A DNA stretch of 64,000 nt from an uncultured Roseburia sp. (GCA_947649645.1 CANSSP010000002.1:124001-188000); one strand, 5' to 3'; numbered from the stretch's first letter, positions 13,992 through 23,218 are shown. Notes: a model not told the origin generated them from the letters alone. Numbers and translations are program-made.

Positions 13992-14047
13992 CATATTTAC
14001 AAAAAATAGGCAACAGGGTTGCTATGTTTTTGTAAATGTGGCATAAT
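13992..14047 (+). promoter_or_regulatory. Promoter overlapping a large inverted repeat, upstream of galM
   Basis: A -35 TTGCTA (14019-14024), a 17-base spacer and a -10 CATAAT (14042-14047) point toward galM. The -35 lies in an imperfect inverted repeat at 13992-14040: ATTTACAAAAA...GGCAAC on the left and GTTGC...TTTTTGTAAAT on the right, about 3 bases apart at the centre. The symmetry over the -35 suggests an operator. On the minus strand the inner GCAAC-CCT-GTTGC followed by CTATTTTTT also looks like a weak terminator. Confidence 0.55.
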
Positions 14048-14164
14048 AATTATGTTGCTGCCTTCTGGCAGGTTTATCTGCAATTTCATATTTTCTGATA
14101 TAGAGGCACTCCGGCAGACCCGGAAGCCATGGGAATCAGTTTATTTCCCAGGAAAGGAGTTTCC

Positions 14165-15214
14165 ATGAAAATCACAAAATCGGACTTTGGTCTGACCGGC
14201 GCAGGGGAAAGCGCCCACATATACCATCTGGAGAACGCCAGTGGCGCCTATGTAGAAATCACCGATTTCGGCGCCCGCCTTGTCAGACTCGCCGTTCCCG
14301 ACAGGAACGGGCATCTGACTGACGTCTGCCTGGGATTTGATACCATAAGCAGTTATGAAAAGGATACGGCAAGCCTGGGCGCTGTCTGCGGACGTGTGGC
14401 AAACCGGATCAAAAACGGCCGTTTCTCCCTGCACGGCAAAAATTATCAGCTTGCCGTCAACAATGGTCCAAACCACCTGCACGGCGGTATTGTCGGCTAT
14501 GGTTCCAGGCTCTGGGCGGCAGAAACGACAGAGAACAGACTGGTTCTCACCATGCACTCTGCCGACGGTGATGAGGGATATCCCGGAAATCTGACGCTGA
14601 CCGTCACTTACGGATGGTCGGAAGACAACGAACTCTCCATCTTATATGAAGCCTTCACCGATGCGGAAACACTGCTGAATGTAACAAACCATGGTTATTT
14701 CAATTTAAACGGCGAAGGAAACGGCGATATTCTCTCCCATGAGCTATTTATCGATGCGGATGCGGTCACCGAACTTGACGATTCACAGATACCGACCGGT
14801 ACGCTGCTCCCCGTCGAAGATACGCCCTTCGATTTCAGAACCATGCACACCATTGGAAAACTGATTGATTCTGAACACGAACAATACCAGAAATTCGGCA
14901 CCTATGACCACAATTTCGTCATCAACGGAGACGGATTCCGGGAGGCTGCCGTACTACAGTCCAGAGAAAGCGGTATTCGTATGACCTGCTTTACCGATCA
15001 GCCGGGTCTGCAGCTGTATATGGCCAGCCAGCCGGTCGGACTTCCCGGAAAAGGCGGAAAAACCTATGAGCGGCGTACGAGTGTCTGCCTTGAAACACAG
15101 CACTTTCCGGACGCGGTCAACCACGATCATTTTCCAAGCACGGTCCTGCTCCCCGGAGAAATGTTCTGCACCAAAACCGTATATCATTTCTCAACCTTTC
15201 TGACACAGGGATAA
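14165..15214 (+). CDS. galM: Aldose 1-epimerase (mutarotase)
   Basis: A 349-residue cytoplasmic enzyme that interconverts alpha and beta anomers of aldoses such as galactose. Catalytic motifs are present: NGPNHLHGG (substrate His), VTNHGYFNL (catalytic His) and the C-terminal CLETQHFPDAVNH (catalytic Glu). The ATG at 14165 is eight or so bases from AAAGGAG; the in-frame ATG at 14129 has no such site. It is monocistronic with no sugar operon beside it. Confidence 0.95.
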   Translation: MKITKSDFGLTGAGESAHIYHLENASGAYVEITDFGARLVRLAVPDRNGHLTDVCLGFDTISSYEKDTASLGAVCGRVANRIKNGRFSLHGKNYQLAVNNGPNHLHGGIVGYGSRLWAAETTENRLVLTMHSADGDEGYPGNLTLTVTYGWSEDNELSILYEAFTDAETLLNVTNHGYFNLNGEGNGDILSHELFIDADAVTELDDSQIPTGTLLPVEDTPFDFRTMHTIGKLIDSEHEQYQKFGTYDHNFVINGDGFREAAVLQSRESGIRMTCFTDQPGLQLYMASQPVGLPGKGGKTYERRTSVCLETQHFPDAVNHDHFPSTVLLPGEMFCTKTVYHFSTFLTQG

Positions 15215-15260
15215 GCCTTCTTTGCCTTATGTGTTAATTTAAATACAACATTTTTGGGGC

Positions 15261-15529
<269 letters not shown>

Positions 15530-15534
15530 AACAC

Positions 15535-15568
15535 CAAAAAAGCCGTCACCATGTGGCGGCTTTTTTTG
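15535..15568 (+). terminator. Rho-independent terminator after ferredoxin
   Basis: AGCCGTCAC-CAT-GTGGCGGCT (one G-T pair) followed by seven T. A-rich flanks could also serve the converging MerR gene weakly. Confidence 0.9.
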
Positions 15569-15615
15569 CGCCAGAGTCAGCCGGTCCGGCGTCGTTCTCT
15601 CCAGATGTATCTCTC

Positions 15616-16701
15616 TCAGACGCTTCCTGGCTCCTCTGTCATTTTCTTCTGTTTCCATTTTCTCCGTCTGGGTTCTTTCTTCTTTAAACTTCCGCGGATA
15701 GCCTCATCCAGCTTCCGGAAGCGTTCTTCCTCTGCTTCTTCCCGCTCGCGCATCAGATAATTGAGCTCCTTGACCACCTGCTCGCCGACATCATCGCTGA
15801 TATTTCTGCTCAGCTCATGATTGTTGGCCGCGATCGCCTTTCCGACGATCTGCGTCATCAGATCGGTAAACTGCGCCATTTTATCTGTATTATTTAATAT
15901 GCTCTGGCGCGACTCCTGCACTTTGAGCTGCCCGTCCACAGTTCCGGGTAAATCCGCGGGCTGCATCTTAAATGCCGCCGTCTGCATCTGTGGATTCGGC
16001 CCGCCCGGCCTGACCGCCTGTGCATGAAGCCCGGCTGCCTGACCCGCCTGGCCGCTGAGCCCCTTTGCCTGATCGGCCTGCGGATTTGTCCCTGGCGCTC
16101 TCTCCATCTGTGCATGAAGCCCGGCCGCCTGACCCGCCTGGCCGCTGAGCCCGGCTGTTCGCCCGGTCTGCCCCTGTTCACCCGCTGCCGGATACGTTCC
16201 CTGCGGCTGTGCACCTGCCGGAGCACTCCCCGGACGCTGTCCCTGCCCTGCAGCAACAGGCTGCCGTCCTCCCTGCGGCTGCACTGCCGCCTGCGTGTCT
16301 GCCTGTATGCGTGATGTCTGGTCTCCCTTTGTATGGCTCTGCTGCACTCCGGTCTGACCCGTCTGTGTTCTGGCGTCTGCCGCCTTAGTGACCCCTGTCG
16401 CTTTTGCAGTCTGCACCTGATGCAGATCCGGCGCGGCCTTTACACCTGCCGCCAGCTCTGCGATCTGTCCCTCCATTGACCCGTTATGTACAATCATACG
16501 TATTGCCTTTAACTGGTACCCTTGTTCTTTTAATTCCTTTATCCTTTGGAACTCCTGAATGTTTTCCTTCGTATAATACCGGTGCCCCATCTCATTCCTC
16601 GGAATATCAAGCTCCAGTTCATCCTCCCAGTAACGTAGTACATGTGATTCCACATTGACGATATTCGCCGCATCGGAAATCATGTAACGCACCTTTTCCA
16701 T
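15616..16701 (-). CDS. MerR-type DNA-binding protein with long Gln/Ala/Gly-rich linker
   Basis: A 361-residue protein. Residues 1-75 form a MerR-like winged helix (YMISDAANIVNVESHVLRYW, then RYYTKENIQEFQRIKELKEQGYQL). Residues about 80-265 are low complexity, rich in Gln, Ala, Gly and Pro, with the block GLSGQAGQAAGLHAQ occurring twice. Residues about 275-361 are predicted helical and highly charged, ending in a Lys/Arg-rich stretch (KKKEPRRRKWKQKK). The C-terminus has no recognisable effector domain. The ATG at 16701 follows GAAGGAGGAACTGGA. It has its own strong promoter and a 245-base leader. Target genes cannot be inferred. Confidence 0.8.
   Translation of the reverse strand: MEKVRYMISDAANIVNVESHVLRYWEDELELDIPRNEMGHRYYTKENIQEFQRIKELKEQGYQLKAIRMIVHNGSMEGQIAELAAGVKAAPDLHQVQTAKATGVTKAADARTQTGQTGVQQSHTKGDQTSRIQADTQAAVQPQGGRQPVAAGQGQRPGSAPAGAQPQGTYPAAGEQGQTGRTAGLSGQAGQAAGLHAQMERAPGTNPQADQAKGLSGQAGQAAGLHAQAVRPGGPNPQMQTAAFKMQPADLPGTVDGQLKVQESRQSILNNTDKMAQFTDLMTQIVGKAIAANNHELSRNISDDVGEQVVKELNYLMREREEAEEERFRKLDEAIRGSLKKKEPRRRKWKQKKMTEEPGSV
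16021..16151. repeat. 41-base direct repeat within the merR-like gene
   Basis: The sequence starting TGCATGAAGCCCGGC at 16021-16061 recurs at 16111-16151 with one mismatch, a 90-base spacing. It encodes the duplicated GLSGQAGQAAGLHAQ block, so the linker has grown by duplication and may vary in length between strains. Confidence 0.85.
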
Positions 16702-16946
16702 TCCAGTTCCTCCTTCTTTGTGCCAAGAGGGACCTGCAGACATGTCCCCTGCGCTTTTGCCAGTTTTCCCGTAAGCTGTCGTCAGGAGTCCGCACTCCGC
16801 TGCGGGCTTTGTGCCGCGCCTAAATACCGCGCGGTTTGTGCGTCTCCGCCTTAAGCCACAGGAACCCCTTTTTCATTTCTGACTGCGCTAATCTGCATCA
16901 GCAAGGGGTTTTCTGTCAGAGTGTTCGATAATTCGAATCAGCTACT
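16702..16946 (-). ncRNA. Candidate structured leader or small RNA upstream of merR-like gene
   Basis: About 245 untranslated bases lie between a near-consensus leftward promoter and the merR ATG. The predicted RNA has AACCCCTT (16909-16902 side) pairing with AAGGGGTT (16870-16863 side) around an inner CTGA...TCAG hairpin, then GC-rich segments (ACCGCGCGGT, GGAGTGCGGACTCC) and a final GGGAC...GTCCC hairpin. No T-box (no GGGTGGNACCGCG), SRP, tmRNA or RNase P signature was seen. It may be a riboregulator of merR or a stand-alone RNA such as 6S; I cannot decide. Confidence 0.4.
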
Positions 16947-16953
16947 AACCTAT

Positions 16954-16982
16954 ATTATAAGCGCACAGAACATGTCATACAA
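16954..16982 (-). promoter_or_regulatory. Strong promoter upstream of merR leader
   Basis: On the minus strand TTGTAT (16982-16977), exactly 17 bases, then consensus TATAAT (16959-16954). It lies downstream of dnaB and would start RNA near 16947. Confidence 0.75.
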
Positions 16983-17043
16983 CGAAAATCGCTCGTCTTA
17001 TTGCGACAAAATCCGCCGTCTTTTCACCGACCTCCTTTTTCAT

Positions 17044-18378
17044 CTATTTTTCCATATTGGCAAACTTCGTATACTGCGGCAGCCATACAAGATTAACCGT
17101 CCCAATCGGACCGTTTCTCTGTTTGGCGATTATAATTTCTGAAATCCCTTTCAGCTCAGAGTCATGATTGTAATAGTCGTCGCGGTAGATAAACATAACC
17201 ACATCGGCATCCTGCTCAATCGCCCCCGACTCACGCAGATCCGAGAGCATCGGCCTGTGATCCGGGCGCTGTTCGACTGCACGGGAGAGCTGGGAGAGCG
17301 CGATTACCGGAACAGACAGTTCCCGCGCAAGCGCCTTGAGCGACCGTGAAATATCGGATATTTCCTGCTGACGCGAATCCGAAGAACGGCCGGAACCGGA
17401 CATCAGCTGCAGGTAATCGATAATAATCAGTTTCAGATTATGTTCCAGTTTATACTTGCGGCACTTACTGCGCATCTCCGCGATGGAGATCCCCGGCGTA
17501 TCGTCAATAATCAGTTCTGAATTTCCAATCGTCCCGGCGCCCTCAATCAATTTTTCCCAATCCGTGTCAGAGAGATTTCCAGTGCGCAATGCCTGGGCGT
17601 CTACCCTGGCTTCCAGGGAGAACAGACGGTTCACAAGCTGCTCCTTCGACATTTCCAGGGAAAAAATAGCCGTGCACAGATTTTCATGAAACGCCACATA
17701 CTGCGCGATATTCAGAACAAAAGCCGTTTTTCCCATGGACGGACGCGCCGCGATCAGAATCAGATCAGAAGGCTGCAGTCCCGCCGTCCGATAATCCAGA
17801 TCGATAAATCCGGTGGGTATCCCCGTAACCGTCCCCGAATTTTTTGCCGCGTTCTCTATTTTTTCAAGCGCATTCATTACAACCTGGCGGATCGGAACGA
17901 AGTCCGCACCGCCGCCACGAAGAGAAAGAAGGTCAAACACCTTCTTCTCCACAAGATCCATAATCACATTGATATCTTCTTTTCCGAGATAACACTCGTT
18001 TTCAATCTCCTCCATGAGGCGTATCAGCTTCCGGCTCATGGAGTGCTCTTTCACAATCTGAGCATAATACTTTATATTCGCGGAAGTCGGCACCGACGTG
18101 AGCAGATCCCTCACAAATTCGAGACTTGCAATTTCCGCCGGGACATCCTTTTCTTTCAGCTTATTCTGAAGCGTAATCAGGTCCACAGGCATCCCTTTAT
18201 TAAAAAGCTCCACCATCGTGTCAAACAGGATGCCATACTGCTGGTGATAAAAATCCTCTGAAAAAAGCATTTCCATTGCTGTCACAATGGCATCTTTATC
18301 CATAATCATCGCCCCGATGACAGACTGCTCCGCCTCCAGGCTGTTTGGCATGATACGTTTTATCAGCGCCTCTTCCAT
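17044..18378 (-). CDS. dnaB: Replicative DNA helicase
   Basis: A 444-residue hexameric helicase. The N-terminal DnaB domain (about 8-110, PNSLEAEQSVIGAM) is followed by the RecA-like core with Walker A ARPSMGKTAF, Walker B LIIIDYLQLM and the sensor region SQLSRAVEQR. It unwinds DNA at the fork. The start follows GGAGGAATAATCC, six bases after the rplI stop. The gdpP-rplI-dnaB order is conserved in Firmicutes near the replication origin region. Confidence 0.97.
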   Translation of the reverse strand: MEEALIKRIMPNSLEAEQSVIGAMIMDKDAIVTAMEMLFSEDFYHQQYGILFDTMVELFNKGMPVDLITLQNKLKEKDVPAEIASLEFVRDLLTSVPTSANIKYYAQIVKEHSMSRKLIRLMEEIENECYLGKEDINVIMDLVEKKVFDLLSLRGGGADFVPIRQVVMNALEKIENAAKNSGTVTGIPTGFIDLDYRTAGLQPSDLILIAARPSMGKTAFVLNIAQYVAFHENLCTAIFSLEMSKEQLVNRLFSLEARVDAQALRTGNLSDTDWEKLIEGAGTIGNSELIIDDTPGISIAEMRSKCRKYKLEHNLKLIIIDYLQLMSGSGRSSDSRQQEISDISRSLKALARELSVPVIALSQLSRAVEQRPDHRPMLSDLRESGAIEQDADVVMFIYRDDYYNHDSELKGISEIIIAKQRNGPIGTVNLVWLPQYTKFANMEK

Positions 18379-18384
18379 AACGGA

Positions 18385-18831
18385 TTATTCCTCCACAACA
18401 TGTACCGTAAACACTCCTGTCACCTTCGGATGCAGCTTTATCGCTACTTCCGTCATTCCAAATGCCCTTATCGGCTCCGTAAGCTGCATTTTTTTCTTAT
18501 CCAGCTCCAGATCAAGCTGCTCTTTCGCCGCAGCCGCAATCTCTTTTGTCGACACAGAACCGAAAGTGCGTCCGCCCTCGCCGCCCTTCATTCTGACTGT
18601 CACTTTCTGATCTTTCAGACGCTCTGCGAGCGCGAGCGCCGCGTCGTAGGCTTCCTGGGCCTGCTTTTCAGCGTGCCTGTTTTTCAGCTTTAGGTCGTTC
18701 AGGTTTTTCGGGGAGGCCTCCACACCAAGTTTTTTTGGAAAAATCATGTTCCGCGCATAACCGTCGCTGACCTCTACGACCTCTCCTTTTTTCCCCAGTG
18801 ACTTTACATCCTGCAATAAAATGACTTTCAT
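18385..18831 (-). CDS. rplI: 50S ribosomal protein L9
   Basis: A 148-residue protein with the N-terminal RNA-binding fold [20 protein letters not shown], the long connecting helix and a C-terminal domain. GAGGAGGAAAACA precedes the start. It is 12 bases after gdpP and directly before dnaB. Confidence 0.98.
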   Translation of the reverse strand: MKVILLQDVKSLGKKGEVVEVSDGYARNMIFPKKLGVEASPKNLNDLKLKNRHAEKQAQEAYDAALALAERLKDQKVTVRMKGGEGGRTFGSVSTKEIAAAAKEQLDLELDKKKMQLTEPIRAFGMTEVAIKLHPKVTGVFTVHVVEE

Positions 18832-18843
18832 TGTTTTCCTCCT

Positions 18844-20898
18844 CTACTCTTTGATATCGCCCGCCTTGATCATCTCATCAATCGTATCCTGTATAATACA
18901 CTTCGCGCGCATTACGGAACAATCTGTCAGCTGGGCTCCCGCCACGTTCAGATGGCCGCCCCCGCCAAGACGCTCCATGATCAGCTGTACGTTTATCTCA
19001 TCAATCGACCGGGAACTGACATAAATCTTTTCATGATACTCTGTCAGAACAAACGACGCCTTTATCCCGATAATATTCAGCAGCTCGTTTGCCGCCTGGG
19101 CACCTACAATCGTCGGGCTTTCCAGATTATCGGCGGGACAGATGGAAATGGCAAATGAATTGCGGTAAACGACCGCGTGCCGGACCGCCTCCGCCCTCGC
19201 CTTATAGGCCGCAAGGTCATTCCGAAGAAGCTTTCTCACCCTTGTGACTTCGGCACCCGCCCTTCTGAGATAAGCCGCCGCTTCAAATGTCCTCACGCCC
19301 GTCTTTGTCATAAAATTATTTGTATCGATCAGAACCCCCGCATAAATACAGTCCGCCTCGCAGGCGGCCAGTTTGATGTTTTCCGAAAAGTACTGCAGAA
19401 CCTCTGCGATCATCTCACACGCACTGGACGCATATGGCTCCACATAGGAAAGCACCGGATTCTCAATAACCTCGCTCCCCTGTCTGTGATGGTCAAAAAC
19501 ACAGATCGTACTGCTCCGTTTCAGAAGCTCCGGACATTCCGTGTAGCTTGGCCGGTTGACATCCACGACCATAACCAGTGTGTTCTCATTTGTGATCATG
19601 ATGGCCTCTTCACTCTTGATGAACAGATCTGTTGGGTACCCTTTTTCCTCAGAAAACAACTCCACAAGCGGGCGCAGTGACGATGTCACCTCATTTAAAA
19701 CGATCTGCGCTTTCTTTCCAAGCACACGGGCGGCACAGTAAACACCGATCGCAGCCCCCAGCGCGTCCACGTCGCTGATGCTGTGTCCCATTATGACAAC
19801 ATGCTCGCGGCTCTCAATAATCTCACGCAGCGCGTGCGCTTTGACTCTCGCCTTGACCCTGGTGTTGCGCTCGACCTGCTGGGTTTTGCCCCCATAATAG
19901 GAGACCTCCTCACCATCCCTTAAGACCACCTGATCGCCGCCGCGGCCGAGCGCCAGGTCAATCGCCATCCGGGCATACTCATAATTCTGCGTATAACTGC
20001 TGCCGTTCACCCCGACACCGATGCTGAGCGTGACAGCCATCTCATTTCCGACTCTGACTGTTTTTACATCTTCGATAATATTAAACCGGTTCTCTTTCAG
20101 TTTTTCCAGATATTTCTTCCGAAATACCACAAAGTACTTGTCCTTTTCAATTTTTCGCACCAGCGCATCTATTTCCGTAAAATACTTATTTACCTTACGG
20201 TCGATGAGTGCCACGAGCAGCGACTGTTTGACATCTTCTATGCTGTTTAAAGCTTCATCATAATTGTCAATATAAACCAGACCGGCGACAAGCTGCTGCT
20301 CCTCCTTTTCTTTGATACTGCTATAGAGCTCCGTCTCGTCAAACAGATACAGGGCGGTCAGGTATTCATCACCCCCGTCCATCTCCACCATCGTGCTGTC
20401 CGGAAGCATCGTATCAAAATAAATCCGCTTCATCGAAACGCGGTAATACCGGTCGTTTAAAGTCAGATTTACGGTCTCCACCACCTCGCTGCGCTGCAGA
20501 ATCTCTTTTGTCAGCGTCGGAAAAATGGTCATAACAGACTTGTGATAGTTTTTATCCTTGCCCGTGATCTTCGTAAACTGCTTATTCACCCACAGAAATC
20601 TGGCACTGTAGTCCACCAGCGCATATGGTATCTCAAATTCATTCAGAAGCTGTTTCTGTACCGTGCCATACTGCGTCGCAAAATTGACCAGCTCGTCCGC
20701 AAATCCTGGTTTGTTGCGCAGATAGGATATCAGCGTCACCAGAAAATAGATGACAACAAACACGGAAAACACGATTCCGGACACAATCTGATAAAAATAC
20801 AGGAAAACATTCATCACAACCAGCAGAATCGTCAGAATCAACGGCCAGCAAAAATATGTACGAAGCTTTCCCTTTAATTTCATGTTACTTTTTTTCAT
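18844..20898 (-). CDS. gdpP: Cyclic-di-AMP phosphodiesterase, GdpP/YybT type
   Basis: A 684-residue membrane protein. Two N-terminal membrane helices (about 14-58) are followed by a PAS-like domain (about 75-165), a degenerate GGDEF domain (about 170-300) and DHH/DHHA1 domains (about 335-660). Catalytic motifs are GHSISDVDALG, DVNRPSYTE, FDHHRQ and GGGGHLNVAG. It hydrolyses c-di-AMP and so affects cell-wall and potassium homeostasis. The ATG at 20898 is seven bases from GGGAGG; the open frame upstream to 21015 lacks such a site. Confidence 0.95.
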   Translation of the reverse strand: MKKSNMKLKGKLRTYFCWPLILTILLVVMNVFLYFYQIVSGIVFSVFVVIYFLVTLISYLRNKPGFADELVNFATQYGTVQKQLLNEFEIPYALVDYSARFLWVNKQFTKITGKDKNYHKSVMTIFPTLTKEILQRSEVVETVNLTLNDRYYRVSMKRIYFDTMLPDSTMVEMDGGDEYLTALYLFDETELYSSIKEKEEQQLVAGLVYIDNYDEALNSIEDVKQSLLVALIDRKVNKYFTEIDALVRKIEKDKYFVVFRKKYLEKLKENRFNIIEDVKTVRVGNEMAVTLSIGVGVNGSSYTQNYEYARMAIDLALGRGGDQVVLRDGEEVSYYGGKTQQVERNTRVKARVKAHALREIIESREHVVIMGHSISDVDALGAAIGVYCAARVLGKKAQIVLNEVTSSLRPLVELFSEEKGYPTDLFIKSEEAIMITNENTLVMVVDVNRPSYTECPELLKRSSTICVFDHHRQGSEVIENPVLSYVEPYASSACEMIAEVLQYFSENIKLAACEADCIYAGVLIDTNNFMTKTGVRTFEAAAYLRRAGAEVTRVRKLLRNDLAAYKARAEAVRHAVVYRNSFAISICPADNLESPTIVGAQAANELLNIIGIKASFVLTEYHEKIYVSSRSIDEINVQLIMERLGGGGHLNVAGAQLTDCSVMRAKCIIQDTIDEMIKAGDIKE

Positions 20899-21040
20899 AT
20901 CTCGGCCTCCCCATTCTGGTATGATACCGCAAAAATGGCGCTCACTGTCTATTATAACATTTTGAAGCCGCAATAGAAAGCATTTTGTGAAAAAATTAAC
21001 GTGAAAGGCACTCATTTATCAAAATGTGCCGGCCAGATTC

Positions 21041-21682
21041 TCACTGTGACAGGGTCAGATATCTCCCCTGATCGAGATCATCAATCAGATTGTTGGACAA
21101 AATCTGCGTACCCGACAGCAGCGGCATCTCGTCGAGCAGCTCACCCGCTTCTTCCTCATACCCGCTGCCCGCCCGGTACCGACAGACCTTATAGCCGGTC
21201 TCCGCCCCGAGACCATATACTTTATAGATAAAATCATGCCAGCCGTCTGTCGTCTGCTCACAGACAAACACCGGCGTGCGTATCCCGTCGAGGGCCTTTA
21301 TCACCGTAAAGCCTCCATTTTTCTCCTCCGCCAGAAGAAGCGCCGGGTCTCCGTTATCCTGTTGTGTGTGCTCACCGACGATCACCGCAAAGATCTCATT
21401 TATCCCGTCATCGTTTAAGTCCATATAATTATAATAATAGCGTGTCTCCACTCTGTATTCCTGCGGCACACGATAATATTCTGCCAGAAAATCCGCCAGT
21501 TCCTTATATTCTTCCTCACATGCATATATCCGGGAAACAGAAGGCTCCGCCGTCTCACTTTCCGAATACGCCGCCAGAAATTCCTCTCCCCGCCCGGTCT
21601 CTTCTTTTTCGCCGCATCCGGCAACGGACACCGTCACAAAAATCAGCAATATCGCAAAAATAATGCAAGCCCCTTTTCGCAT
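21041..21682 (-). CDS. Putative lipoprotein, unknown function
   Basis: A 213-residue protein with an N-terminal signal (MRKGACIIFAILLIFVTVSV) and lipobox VAGC, so it should be anchored to the outer face of the membrane. The mature part carries one acidic calcium-loop-like motif (DLNDDGINE), seen in integrin-like or dockerin-type proteins. No family was recognised. The start is next to CAGGAGGG. It stands alone between gdpP and the MATE gene. Confidence 0.65.
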   Translation of the reverse strand: MRKGACIIFAILLIFVTVSVAGCGEKEETGRGEEFLAAYSESETAEPSVSRIYACEEEYKELADFLAEYYRVPQEYRVETRYYYNYMDLNDDGINEIFAVIVGEHTQQDNGDPALLLAEEKNGGFTVIKALDGIRTPVFVCEQTTDGWHDFIYKVYGLGAETGYKVCRYRAGSGYEEEAGELLDEMPLLSGTQILSNNLIDDLDQGRYLTLSQ

Positions 21683-21793
21683 AAACCCTCCTGTCTGTCC
21701 GCATCGATCTGCTGTTCCGGACAAACATTATATTATATGATTCTCTTAAAAAATCCAAGCTCCTTTCATGAATATTAAAAAAACTTTCAGAAT

Positions 21794-23182
21794 TTAAATC
21801 TCAATTTTACCGGCCTTAAGAAGTACAGCCCCCAGCAGGGCAGACAACAGATCCGCCACCGGCTGAGCGGTAATCACGCCTGTATATCCCAGGCTGACAG
21901 ACAGGAGCAGTAAAACAACTGCAAAAATGATCCCCTGACGGCTCACAGAGAGTGTCAGCGTACAAAGTGATTTCCCGGCGCTCATAAACAAAGTACTGCA
22001 TACAAGAAATACGCCGGTAAACGGCAAACCCAGAAGCAGACGCCGCAGCATGGGAACCCCCGCTTCCACAATACCGGCATCATCCATAAACAGCCGGATC
22101 ATATGCGGCGCAGACACCATCAGAATGGCACCGCCCACAAACGCAGTCGCCAGCTGTACCAACAGGTCAAATTTTAATATTGCGCGCAGACGCTCCTTAT
22201 TTTTTGCGCCATAATTGTAACCGATCAGAGGCTGGGCGCCAAAAGCCGTCGCGATCATCACCATTGTCACCAGCATATTCACCTTACTGACAATTCCCAT
22301 TGCGGCGACCTTATCCGCTCCGTATGTCACGAGACTGCGGTTTAAAAGCGCTGTGCCAAAGCTGTTCATCAGATTATTGATACTGGCAGGAAGCCCGATC
22401 GCAAGCACAGCGCCCACAACTGCCAGATCCACTTTTGCCAGCCGCGGATCCACTGTCAGCTTCTGGCTCTTCCTGCAGATACACCCGATAAACACAATAT
22501 CGGTCGCCACATTGCCGAGCACGGTAGCTGCCGCCGCTCCGCCCGCTCCCATGCCGAAACCAAAAATAAAAACCGGATCCAGAATAATATTGACCACACT
22601 CCCGACAATACTTCCGGCCATCGCGATATTCGCCAGCCCTTCGGTTCTCAGCTCATTCACCGGAACCAGGGTCAGAATGATAAACGGTGCCCCCAGCGCT
22701 ATCCAGGTATAGTACTGACTGGCATAATAAAACACATTTCCCTCTGCGCCCAGCATTTTAAGAACCGGCGTGCGCAGAGCCAGCATCGCCAAAGCCACCA
22801 GTATTCCCGCCATGATTGCTCCGTAAAAGGTAAATCCGCTGACCCTTTTCCCTTCTTCGTCTCTTTGCTGCCCAAACAGACGGCTCATCACACTGCTGCC
22901 TCCCAGGCCAAAAAGATCGCCAAGGGATATCATCAGCAGGAAAACCGGAGCGCAGATGGATACCCCGGCCACAAGGTCGGCATCCCCCGTGCGGGCAATA
23001 AAAAAGGTATCCGCCATATTATAGATCAGGCTTACAATCTTTGACAGCACAACCGGCAGGGCCAGTGTCAGAAAAGCTCTGGGAACCGGAACGCTCTCAA
23101 ACAATGTGCTGCTGTTTTCACCTGGGTTTTTTTCGTTTCTTCTCTTTTCATACCATATTCTCCTAATCTTTATTTTTATCAT
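21794..23182 (-). CDS. MATE family multidrug/metabolite exporter, start uncertain
   Basis: A protein of up to 462 residues with 12 hydrophobic helices and typical MATE segments (LFESVPVPRAFLTLALP, YNMADTFFIARTGD, then FGAQPLIGYNYGAKN). It exports drugs or metabolites by Na+ or H+ antiport. The in-frame ATG at 23182 has almost no ribosome site and sits next to the predicted transcription start. The ATG at 23151 has an ideal TTAGGAG eight bases upstream but is out of frame with the rest by one base. An A7 tract (T7 at 23127-23133 on the plus strand) lies between them, and one more A would join the two frames. A sequencing slip, phase variation or a decayed start are all possible. Confidence 0.85.
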   Translation of the reverse strand: MIKIKIRRIWYEKRRNEKNPGENSSTLFESVPVPRAFLTLALPVVLSKIVSLIYNMADTFFIARTGDADLVAGVSICAPVFLLMISLGDLFGLGGSSVMSRLFGQQRDEEGKRVSGFTFYGAIMAGILVALAMLALRTPVLKMLGAEGNVFYYASQYYTWIALGAPFIILTLVPVNELRTEGLANIAMAGSIVGSVVNIILDPVFIFGFGMGAGGAAAATVLGNVATDIVFIGCICRKSQKLTVDPRLAKVDLAVVGAVLAIGLPASINNLMNSFGTALLNRSLVTYGADKVAAMGIVSKVNMLVTMVMIATAFGAQPLIGYNYGAKNKERLRAILKFDLLVQLATAFVGGAILMVSAPHMIRLFMDDAGIVEAGVPMLRRLLLGLPFTGVFLVCSTLFMSAGKSLCTLTLSVSRQGIIFAVVLLLLSVSLGYTGVITAQPVADLLSALLGAVLLKAGKIEI

Positions 23183-23190
23183 CCTGATTT

Positions 23191-23199
23191 ATTGTATCA
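23191..23199 (-). promoter_or_regulatory. Extended -10 element of the MATE promoter
   Basis: On the minus strand TGATACAAT (23199-23191) fits the extended -10 pattern TGnTATAAT with one mismatch. Transcription should start near 23184. No good -35 hexamer is present, as expected for an activator-dependent promoter. Confidence 0.55.
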
Positions 23200-23218
23200 A
23201 AAAATATTGACAAATTTC

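Noticed and set aside
16021-16151. Regularly spaced direct repeats that might look like a short repeat array
   Set aside because: Only two copies, inside a coding frame that translates to a duplicated Gln/Ala/Gly block; this is linker duplication, not CRISPR.
16744-17043. T-box or RNase P RNA in the merR leader
   Set aside because: No GGGTGGNACCGCG T-box sequence and no RNase P core motifs; left as an unclassified structured region.
20899-21015. Longer N-terminus for GdpP starting at 21015
   Set aside because: No ribosome site, and the extension lacks family likeness; the ATG at 20898 has GGGAGG at seven bases.
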